Assembly: GCF_020509005.1 (NCBI RefSeq)
Contig: NC_063016.1
Span: forward strand, 868,001 to 932,000
DNA: 64,000 nucleotides
Direction: 5' to 3'
Origin: Fulvia fulva
Taxonomy: Eukaryota > Ascomycota > Dothideomycetes > Mycosphaerellales > Mycosphaerellaceae
In this document: one piece after another, positions 56,414 through 64,000 of the stretch
Position numbering within the stretch: position 1 is the first letter of the stretch
How the letters are laid out: every line of letters starts with the position of its first letter
Translations under genes and position numbers: made by a program
Notes under the pieces: generated by a model
The model's input: the letters and a program-made list of their open reading frames with translations, nothing else
The model's database searches: none
What the model was told of the DNA's origin: nothing

Positions 56414-59400
56414 TACTATACGACGACATCACTATCGTACAGTACAACGTAAACAAAAGTAGGGACAAGGTCCAGCGCCACTTTCTACAAGAGCTAGACC
56501 CGCTACGGCACCACGTTATTGCGGTACAGGAACCATGGATCAACCCCTACGTAGGACTCCCAGCCACTTGTAATGACCGGAGATACCACACCGTAATCGC
56601 GGGCCAACGAGGCGTCATCCCGAGGACATGTATATACGTAAGCAAGACTATAGACCTTGAGTCGTGGAAGGTTATACTACCGCAGCAGGGCAACCTAGGA
56701 GACATAACATCAATCCAGATCGACACGACACAAGGCCCTATCCAGATCCATAACGTTTACAACCCGCCACCGCGGGGTCGGACGAGTAGGGAACTAGGAA
56801 CCCTCGCCCACCTAGAGCGGACCCTAAGCCAAGACACGAAGCAAGTACTCCTCGGCGACTTCAACCTCCACCACCCACAGTGGGGACTCGAATTCACTCC
56901 CCCGCACGCATTTCTAGGGGGGAAGCTACTGGACATAACCGCACGCTACGGAATGGCCTTAGTAACACCAAAGGGAACAGAGACGTGGAAGGCCCGTACT
57001 AGTGCAAGCACGATCGACCTATGCTTTCTATCACGAGAACTTGAAGAGAGACTAGTCCAATGCCGACCGAACTACGCGCTAGAAGCCTCCTCAGACCATA
57101 TCCCTATCCAAACGACGCTAGGGGTGAAGGCGATAGAGGAGCCAGCAAACGAAACACGCCGTAACTGGAAGAAGGCACGCTGGGACGACATAAGAGGCTT
57201 CCTAATAGCGAACCTACCACAGCATAGAGAACTCGAGACGACAGCTCAGCTAGATCAAGCAGCGGAACAGATTACCTCGGTCATATGGCAAGCAGCGGAA
57301 CAATACACGCCGTTACTCCGGCCCTCAACGCAGCAGAAGGCCTTCTGGACCCCTGAATGCTCTACGAAGGTAAGGGAGGCTAGAAGGGCAAGGCGACAGT
57401 GGACGAAGGAGCACACCCAAGAGACGTGGGAGCAATACTGCCACGCGACACAAGAGAAGAAGGCACAGATAAGACGCGATAAGCTGCAGGACTGGAGAGC
57501 GACGATCGGGCTCGTTACAGAAAACCCGGAACAGATGTGGAGACTTGCTAAATGGGCACGACTACCTGAAGAGCAACAAGCCCCTCACTTCCCCCCAATC
57601 GTAGACCGCGAAGGGATTGCCCAGGCTACGCCCCGGGGCAAGGCAAAAGCGTTAGCCGACCATTTCTTTTCGACGCAAGTAGAGGCAGACCTTACGGACA
57701 TCGACCCGAGCACATACCCGGAACCCCTGGACATGGATTGGGCGGTTAGCCCTAACACAGTAACAGGAGTCATAAGTAAGCTAAAGGGACGAAAAGCCCC
57801 AGGCCCAGACAGGATACCAAACGTACTGCTAAAAGAGTGTAGAGAAGAGATCGCGCCGAGCCTTGCAAACCTATTTACCGCGTGCCTACGGCTAGGGTAT
57901 CACCCGAAGCCGTACAGAGAGTCTATGACAGTAGTGCTACGCAAGCCACAGAAGGAAGACTATACTCAGCCCAAGTCGTACAGACCAATAGCACTTCTAA
58001 ATACGATAGGGAAGGTCCTAGAAAAGATAGTAGCCCAGAGACTTACGCAGCTTGCCGAGGACAACCACGTACTCCCAGCAACACAGATGGGGGGAAGAAG
58101 CCAGCGATCGACACTAACAGCAATGGAGCTAATTACGGAGCAAATCCAGACCCTCTGGCACTACGGCAGGAACCGAGCGGCGTCCTTACTATCCCTCGAC
58201 ATCGCAGGGGCCTTCGACAACGTCTCACACCAAAGGCTAATACATATCCTACAGCAGAAAGGCATCCCCCAGTGGGCAACGTCGTTCGTCTTCTCCTTTC
58301 TCCAGGAACGGACGACATACCTAGTCCTAGGAAGGTACACGTCCGACCCGGTGAAGGCAGAGACTGGAATACCTCAGGGATCTACTCTCTCCCCTATCCT
58401 GTTTCTAATATTTATGTCGGATCTAATCCCCCTACTCACCTCTCCGCAAACCTCAGCATCGGGGTTCGTAGACGATACAAACATCCTAGCCTGGTCAGAC
58501 TCGACAGAAGAGAACTGTCGCCTCCTTGAAGATAGGCACAAGAAATGCGAGGAGTGGGCAAAGAAGCATGGTGCCCGGTTCGCCCCTGAAAAGTACCAAC
58601 TTATACACTTCAGTAAAGCGAGAACACACCATAATATGAAGGCGGCGGTAAGAATCCAAGGCTACGAGACCAAGCCATCAGCGGAGCTACGAGTACTAGG
58701 GATCTGGCTCGACCCGAAGCTAAGCTGGAATGTACAGATTAAGAAAGCCCAGAGTCGAGCGCAAGTCAATGAAGCCTCGATAAAGAGGCTTACGGCATCT
58801 ACATGGGGAGCAACATTCGACAAGGCAAGAGTAATGTATAAGGCGATCGTCAGACCAGCTATGTTGTACGGGGCACAGATTTGGGGAACAGGAGGCGCAG
58901 GCAAGCCGATCCCGAAACGGATAGAGCAACCCCTAAACAGGACACAGGCAGGCAACCTACGTAGGGTACTAGGCGCATACAAGACAACGTCAACAAGCAC
59001 GGTAGAAATGGAGACAGGAATACCACCAATCGGCCAGTACATCCGGGGAATGAGAATTCAATACGCGGCAAAGACGACAGGTTACCTAGCACAAACCACG
59101 ATCCAGGAGGCAAAGAATAAGATAGAAAGCCGCTACCGGAGAGGGGCAGGATATAGGACAAGCCAAAAAGAGGATGACCTTACGACCTTTACGGCCGTAC
59201 AGACAAGCACCGAATGGCTAGCACGAAAGGAGGAGGAGCGTAGGACTCGCCAGGCCGGCGGGAGCAAGGCTAAGACCCAAAACCTAGCGGAACAGATAGC
59301 GAGCTGCCTATGGGAGCAGGACTGGAAAAGGAAGCCCCCTAAGACAACAGGCCCGATAGCGCTCCGAGCCTTCCAGAGACACAATTACCAGCTATATAGG

Positions 59401-59763
59401 GACCTGACAAGGGCCGAAGCAAGCATAGCGATCCAAATCAGGTCCGAACACATTGGATTAAGGGCCTACCTGTTCAGAAGACGCGCACTAGACATCTATA
59501 GCCCAGCCTGCCAGTGTGGCTACCCATCGCAAAACCCAGAACATATGCTACTACGATGCCCGCAGTGGGCGAGAGGCAGGGGAAATTGGAGGCACCAAGC
59601 GGGAAGGAGAGACTACAAGTCAATTATTAGGGACAAAGGCAACATTCGCCGAATCTCTCGGTGGATACTACAGCAGGGATACCTCCAGCAGTTTAGCCTC
59701 GCGAGCGAGACGGAGGAGTGGATAGACAAGAGGCGGAAGCGAGGGGGGTTGCAGATAGGGTAG
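56410..59763 (+). CDS. LINE ORF2: endonuclease/reverse transcriptase (1117 aa)
   Basis: This is the enzyme for target-primed reverse transcription. The apurinic-type endonuclease covers about residues 8-240, with the catalytic glutamate at 41 (VQEPW), GDFN at 149-152 and SDH at 228-230. Reverse transcriptase runs from about 430 to 760: KAPGPD at 462-467, DIAGAFDNVSH, GIPQGSTLSP and the catalytic FVDD at 686-689. A C-terminal zinc motif C1034-X-C1036-X8-H1045-X4-C1050 is present. I recognise no RNase H domain. Every catalytic motif is intact and the frame has no stop over 3.3 kb. It overlaps ORF1 by four bases (ATGA). Confidence 0.93.
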   Translation: MILYDDITIVQYNVNKSRDKVQRHFLQELDPLRHHVIAVQEPWINPYVGLPATCNDRRYHTVIAGQRGVIPRTCIYVSKTIDLESWKVILPQQGNLGDITSIQIDTTQGPIQIHNVYNPPPRGRTSRELGTLAHLERTLSQDTKQVLLGDFNLHHPQWGLEFTPPHAFLGGKLLDITARYGMALVTPKGTETWKARTSASTIDLCFLSRELEERLVQCRPNYALEASSDHIPIQTTLGVKAIEEPANETRRNWKKARWDDIRGFLIANLPQHRELETTAQLDQAAEQITSVIWQAAEQYTPLLRPSTQQKAFWTPECSTKVREARRARRQWTKEHTQETWEQYCHATQEKKAQIRRDKLQDWRATIGLVTENPEQMWRLAKWARLPEEQQAPHFPPIVDREGIAQATPRGKAKALADHFFSTQVEADLTDIDPSTYPEPLDMDWAVSPNTVTGVISKLKGRKAPGPDRIPNVLLKECREEIAPSLANLFTACLRLGYHPKPYRESMTVVLRKPQKEDYTQPKSYRPIALLNTIGKVLEKIVAQRLTQLAEDNHVLPATQMGGRSQRSTLTAMELITEQIQTLWHYGRNRAASLLSLDIAGAFDNVSHQRLIHILQQKGIPQWATSFVFSFLQERTTYLVLGRYTSDPVKAETGIPQGSTLSPILFLIFMSDLIPLLTSPQTSASGFVDDTNILAWSDSTEENCRLLEDRHKKCEEWAKKHGARFAPEKYQLIHFSKARTHHNMKAAVRIQGYETKPSAELRVLGIWLDPKLSWNVQIKKAQSRAQVNEASIKRLTASTWGATFDKARVMYKAIVRPAMLYGAQIWGTGGAGKPIPKRIEQPLNRTQAGNLRRVLGAYKTTSTSTVEMETGIPPIGQYIRGMRIQYAAKTTGYLAQTTIQEAKNKIESRYRRGAGYRTSQKEDDLTTFTAVQTSTEWLARKEEERRTRQAGGSKAKTQNLAEQIASCLWEQDWKRKPPKTTGPIALRAFQRHNYQLYRDLTRAEASIAIQIRSEHIGLRAYLFRRRALDIYSPACQCGYPSQNPEHMLLRCPQWARGRGNWRHQAGRRDYKSIIRDKGNIRRISRWILQQGYLQQFSLASETEEWIDKRRKRGGLQIG

Positions 59764-59840
59764 TCATCAGGGCAGGCCCATGACACTAGCGTACCCCTAA
59801 CAAGGGAAATTTAAGACGACAACGAGGAGGAAAAGACAGG

Positions 59841-59962
59841 CGGGAAGGAGGAGGGGTTTTCACCAACACGGTTTCCCCTCTATATATACAAAAACAAGAT
59901 AGCATAGCTGCATAGGCCAAAGGGCACTACAACAGCTTAATGAAATATCTATCTATCTATCT
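59841..59962 (+). repeat. LINE 3' UTR stem-loop block and ATCT tail
   Basis: GAGGGG at 59851-59856 can pair with CCCCTC at 59875-59880 around a loop containing TTTTCACC and CGGTTT. The same block (GGTTTTCACC...GGGTTTCCC, then TATATA, ATAGGCC and an ATCT repeat) is found in the older LINE family at 32711-32815. This is probably the site the reverse transcriptase recognises. The tail runs (ATCT)n from about 59,946. Confidence 0.7.
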
Positions 59963-59972
59963 ATCTAACCTT

Positions 59973-61017
59973 TAGGCTTACGCTATCTAGGTAGTAGACC
60001 GGCCGCTAACGGGTTCTTATAATAATAATCTACTATCGCTTCCTCGGTACTACCTTTCAATTTGCTATAAGGTACTTCTATAATAGTACTACCTTCCTAA
60101 CGGACGGTATACTTTATATACTTCTTAGCTCTACTAGTCTATCTACTGTCTATAATTGCCTTAACTACGTATTTATCTAGCTCCTCGCTATCGCCTTCGG
60201 AGGCCTCGATAAGTAGTTGACCTTAGCTTTAATTAGGAAATAGGTCGTCGTTTACTAGGCGTAGTATACTAGTATAGAACCTCGGGTATATACGTATACT
60301 TTCCTAAAGGTCGAGCTCGTATACGTCTACGTTAATCTTACGGGTAATCGTAAAGGGACCTATATTCTTATAGTTAAGTTTCTTATAGGGCCTTCGAGTA
60401 CGGATATTTCTAGTATCTAGCTAAACCTTATTGCCGATCGCGTATCTTAGTATAGGCTTACGCTTATTCGCTACGGTCTCTACGTACCGCTCTTAGGTAT
60501 ATCTAAGCTATATAATATAGTATACGTTAACGTTCTCTATAAAAGTCGCGAAATCTTCTACGTACTACTTCGATAAGGCCTATACTTTCGGAAGCTTAGT
60601 ACCGTTACCGCTCGTAGCCTAAGGTAATACCTCTATTCGAGGATTACGGCCTAGCGTTACGAAGAACGGTAATATACCTATAGTAGCGCTCTATTAATTG
60701 TTTAGGGCAAACTCTACAATAGGTAACTACTAGACCTAATCGTCCTACGTATAGTTAACGTACGCGCGTAGGTACTATTCTATAGCTTAGTTCGTACGTT
60801 CTAACTACCTATTAGTCTAAGGGTAAAAGGCAGTCGAGATCTTTATACGTATAGCTAGACGCGCTATTAGAGCCTTCTAGAATTAGCTTACCTACTAGCT
60901 ACTACGGTCTAATACTACCGTATCGAATAGGGCCTAATCCTTAATTACGTACTTTAATACGGCGTCGGCCGCTACCTTAGGGGTCAAATCTACTACGGGT
61001 ATAAGATACTTCCTCTA
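59973..61017 (-). mobile_element. Element A copy 2: chromodomain and integrase, truncated
   Basis: It is the reverse complement of element A from about 24,820 back to about 23,780, RIP-mutated to the same degree. Similarity ends near 61,017 within the integrase core (after the CTTCCTCT string), where element D sequence begins. The rest of the A copy is therefore missing from the window. Confidence 0.8.
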
Positions 61018-61513
61018 TTATAGTCTCCCTATAGAGTGTATAGAAGGTGGGGACAGAAGAGCCTTAGAGTACTTAGAAGTCGTTAAGAAGTAAAAGTCTA
61101 GCTTAGTATATAAGCGCTAAGAATTATATACCCCGTAATATTTACTACGGGACCTAGCCCTCTACATTCACTACTCTACTAAACCTTAATAGATTCACTT
61201 CGGCTCGTAGCTATATAACTTACGGCACTCCCGCGAGCACCCGCGACTACGCTAGACTATAGAAGAAGCACGTAGAAGACTCGGAACGTAGGGTAGGTTA
61301 GAATAAGGTTTTAAGCAAAGCTACTAAGCGCGGCTTCGTATAGGTTAGCCCTATTAATACGGGGATACGTACTCGCGAGGGTCGCGTATAAGTATCCGGC
61401 CTTCCCTAGGCCTCTCTTACTTTCTTCGTCTTTCGTTTTGTGTAGCAATCATACTATACCCTTTATATCTATACTTCGTACCTATATTCTCGCTTTTATT
61501 CTTATATCTTATA
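61018..61513 (+). repeat. Probable 5' LTR of gypsy element D
   Basis: The sequence changes from element A to new sequence at about 61,018. A TATAGAAGGTGGGGACAG start near 61,039 and a CTTATA end near 61,513 would give an LTR of about 475 bp. The partner LTR is outside the window, so both ends are estimates. It keeps a few CA sites near 61,440. Confidence 0.45.
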
Positions 61514-62790
61514 GGCTAGGCTCTCGCCCTAACATTACGAAAGACTAATAAACTATTAACTACTCGAGTTATCCTTATAGGTGACTACGCTACCGATGAA
61601 GGTGTTAACCTCGACAACTAAGATACCCTATTCTACTTTAGTAAGTAGGCTAATATCCCCTTCTTGAACGCCGCTACCTTCGGTGCCTAGGTAAACGCTA
61701 ACCCCGATACCGCCTACGCTCTTATTAACCGTACCGTCTCCTCTTTCCGCGAGACCGCCTAGTAGGTCGAGCAAGTAAATAACTAAGTAATATACCTTTA
61801 AGATATTATAAATACCTTCTAGAACCTCGTACCGTACGCCGACGATAACCGCCGCTAGTACTTCTCTAAGAAGGTTAATGACCTAGACGAGTTCGACGGT
61901 AATAAGAGCAAGTTCGAGGCATTTAAGACATAGCTCACTTTCAAGCTGTTAGCTAATACCGACCACTTTCCGTAAGAGAAGGATAAGGTTACGTACGTCT
62001 TCTCCCTCCTTCGGGGAGACGCCGCGGCTTAGGTATAGTACTATATCGATAACGCTACGTAGACTATCGGCTACCCGGACGTCCTTACCTTAATATAGGA
62101 CCTCCGTACTACCTTTAGTAATCTAGACCGTAGAGCTACCGCCTAGAACGCTATCTATAATCTCCTCTAGAAGAATAAGAGCTTCGCCGAGTACCTCGCG
62201 GCCTTTAACCGCGACATCGGGTTTACCGGCTATAATAAAGAGACTAAGAAGAGTACTCTCCGCCGTAGCTTATTAGTAGAGCTTCTTCGAGCCCTCGAGG
62301 ATAAGGACGTCGGTACTATAAGCTTCCGTAAGCTCGTCGAGGCCTACTAGCGCCTCGACTCTAATATAAAACATACCGCCTCTCTCCTCGCTTCCCGTTC
62401 TTAAGGTCGTTAGCCTCGTAGTCCCGGAAGCCACTTCGCTACTCTACTAGGCGCCGCCGCTCCTACGGCTCTCCCTCCCGTCTCTATAGGTAATACTATA
62501 GATCTTAGCGCTAGTACCGCCGTCCCTCGAGTCTAGGGCCTCGTTAACGGTAAGCTTACTCCCGAAGAGAAGCTTCGCCGTCGCTAGGCCGGACTCTATA
62601 CCTACTACGGCGGTCTAGACTATATCGTAGTTAACTATCCGTAGCTCGCTACCCGTAACGCCCGCAACCCGGTTCGCGGCGCTATCGGCGCTATCGAGCC
62701 TACTCCTACTACTCCCGCTAAGTAGGGAAAAGCCTAGGTCTTCCTTATCGACGCGGTAAAGACTAAGAATAACGTTTACCGAAAGTGAAG
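61514..62790 (+). pseudogene. Element D gag, RIP-mutated
   Basis: Read through stops, this is a clear Ty3 gag capsid. Examples are NKSKFEAFKT near 61,910, FSLLRGDAAAQ-like near 62,000, LLQKNKSFAEYLAAFN near 62,170 and a terminal zinc knuckle near 62,600. At that knuckle the cysteine and histidine positions now read as tyrosine (YTYYGGLDYIVVNYP), as TG-to-TA and CA-to-TA changes predict. Confidence 0.75.
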
Positions 62791-64000
62791 AGAGGAAAGA
62801 AGTTAAGGATCAATATAGTATAGCTAGACCTATACGACGAGACGGGTAAGGACTACGCTTATAAACCGTTCGTTACGAATATAAATATCGGCTTAAAGAA
62901 ACTCTCTTCTTCCAATCTTACTCTTATAGACACTAGCGCACTAGGCGAGTCTTTTATAGACTATAAACTCGCGACCTCTCTTAACCTCGAACCCTAGGAA
63001 CTAAAGTACCCTCGTACCCTTAAACTCTTTAATAGCACGGAGACTACTACTAGTAAGATTACTTATATTATACACACGTTAATCACTCTCGGAAGAAAGC
63101 GTATATCGATTACTAGCTTCCTTACGTCCCTACCGTATTAGAAGTTTATCCTCGGCCTTCTCTAGTTTAGACGACACTAGCCTAATATCGACTAGACTTC
63201 CCTTACTATCAGTTTCCCTCTAGAAGCTCCTCCGGCGCCTCCGCCTTCTCCGCCGCCTTAGCGCGGTCCTAAGTATACTAAGATCTTCTAGGTAAACGCC
63301 GCTACCTTCACTACTACTACTAAGTAGCCTAAAGCTTAAGTCTTCGCCGCCTCTCTCCGCGATATCGACATCGCCCTCGAGAAGCTCGATAAGAAGCGTA
63401 TACCTACCGACCCTACTACGAAGGTCCCTCCTTAGGCACACTATATCCTCTACGTATTCGATACTAAAGCCGTAGACGAGCTACCTCCTTATCGCCCTTA
63501 CGACTACAAGATTAAGCTAGAAGAAGGTATAGAGGTACCGTTCGGACCGCTATATTCTATGTCCCGAGAAGAGCTTATCGTCCTTAAGAGATACCTCGAA
63601 GAAAACCTAAAGAAGGGGTTTATTCGAGCGAGCCGTTCTAGCGCTAGTAGTCCCGTTATATTCGTTAAGAAGCCCGGCGGTAGCCTACGCTTCTACGTAG
63701 ACTACCGAGGCTTAAACGCTATTATAAAGAAGAACCGCTACCTAATACCGTTAATTTAGGAGACGCTCGAACGCCTCTCTAAGGCTAAGTACTTCACTAA
63801 GCTCGATGTCATCGCTACGTTTAACAAGTTACGAATAGTAGAAGGATATAAGTATCTTATAGCCTTCCGTACTTACTACGGGCTATTCGAGTCGCTCGTT
63901 ATGCCCTTCGGCGTTTATAACGGGCCTAGTACCTTCTAGAACTTTATTAACGACATCCTTTAGGAGTTCCTCGATTAGTTCTATACTACCTATATCGACG
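62791..64000 (+). pseudogene. Element D protease and RT, cut by window edge
   Basis: The protease region lies near 62,850-63,200 (LIDTSALGESFIDY, the aspartate of the D-S/T-S/G-A motif preserved). Reverse transcriptase begins near 63,540; its first block is still open for 66 codons at 63559-63759 ([40 protein letters not shown]) and continues with TAG interruptions to the end. The element runs off the window before the catalytic YVDD block. Confidence 0.75.

Larger units (their letters stand above)
54824..59962 (+). mobile_element. LINE copy 5, intact and without RIP
   Basis: This is a 5.1-kb non-LTR retrotransposon with a 240-bp 5' leader, ORF1 (55064-56413), ORF2 (56410-59763) and a 200-bp 3' UTR ending (ATCT)n. 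It is flanked by a 10-bp duplication ATCTAACCTT (54814-54823 and 59963-59972) within the pol of element A copy 2. CA and TG are abundant, in complete contrast to the sequence on either side. Domain content (zinc-knuckle ORF1; endonuclease plus RT plus C-terminal CCHC-type ORF2; no recognised RNase H) suggests a jockey/Tad-like LINE; the clade is inferred. All expected motifs are present, so it may be mobile. Confidence 0.9.

Noticed and set aside
63220..63441. Arginine-rich minus-strand frame of 73 codons
   Set aside because: It is antisense to element D protease sequence rich in CTC/CGC/GCC. The arginine run is a shadow of that composition.
17105..64000. Centromere or satellite array
   Set aside because: The region is long, repeat-rich and gene-poor, but all of it resolves into identifiable nested retrotransposons with target duplications. 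I saw no tandem satellite. Chromatin data would be needed to argue for a centromere.
1..64000. CRISPR array, bacterial operon or tRNA genes
   Set aside because: The DNA is eukaryotic with spliced genes. I saw no regularly spaced repeats other than the short ATCT tails, and no convincing tRNA cloverleaf or internal promoter boxes.

Overview
This window looks like a filamentous ascomycete chromosome, probably a Dothideomycete (inference). The evidence is short GT-AG introns of about 48-61 bp, a Zn2Cys6 regulator, a fungal-type Ypt7/Rab7, and a dense field of retrotransposons carrying the signature of repeat-induced point mutation (RIP). It has two very different halves with a sharp border near position 17,100.

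Positions 1-17,100 are ordinary gene-bearing DNA. In order: two minus-strand hypothetical proteins, one rich in coiled coil (391-1692, 2150-2704); a plus-strand hypothetical (3008-3778); a cysteine-motif protein with a duplicated CX3CXCX2C knuckle (4431-5102); a membrane-anchored PAF-acetylhydrolase-like serine esterase (5541-7304, minus); a complete four-exon YPT7/RAB7 GTPase (8372-9160, minus); a possible short secreted peptide (10007-10168); a small helical hypothetical (10201-10656, minus); a spliced protein with a SUMO-interaction-type motif (11367-12224, minus); a BTB/POZ gene broken by one frameshift (12690-13779, minus); and a Zn2Cys6 transcription-factor pseudogene with three in-frame stops and one frameshift (14236-16648, minus). 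A perfect 31-bp inverted repeat lies inside that pseudogene.

Positions 17,100-64,000 are nested retrotransposons. Most of this half has almost no CA or TG dinucleotides and is full of TA, while CG is kept. This is the pattern expected from CpA-to-TpA RIP on both strands, and it explains the lack of open frames. Decoding through the stops shows: Ty3/gypsy element E (minus; LTR, chromodomain and integrase end at 17.1-18.5 kb, RT/RNase H body at 46.3-53.4 kb); element A copy 1 (18,537-25,303, paired LTRs of 195 and 188 bp); element B (25,305-46,347, paired 161-bp LTRs), itself interrupted by LINE copies 1, 2 and 3; LINE copy 4 inside E; an integrase fragment F; a second, minus-strand copy of A (54,332-about 61,017); and the 5' part of a fourth gypsy element D running off the right end.

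The exception is LINE copy 5 (54,824-59,962). It is intact and shows no RIP, has two open frames overlapping by ATGA, and sits inside the RIP-ruined second A copy with a target-site duplication. The LINEs form two related families that share a 3' UTR stem-loop block and an (ATCT)n tail. Four degenerate copies have 15-16 bp target duplications that share a TAT...TAGCT motif. Exact duplications give a relative insertion order: E and A first, B at the end of A, LINEs 1-3 in B, LINE 4 in E after most of E's RIP, and LINE 5 last.
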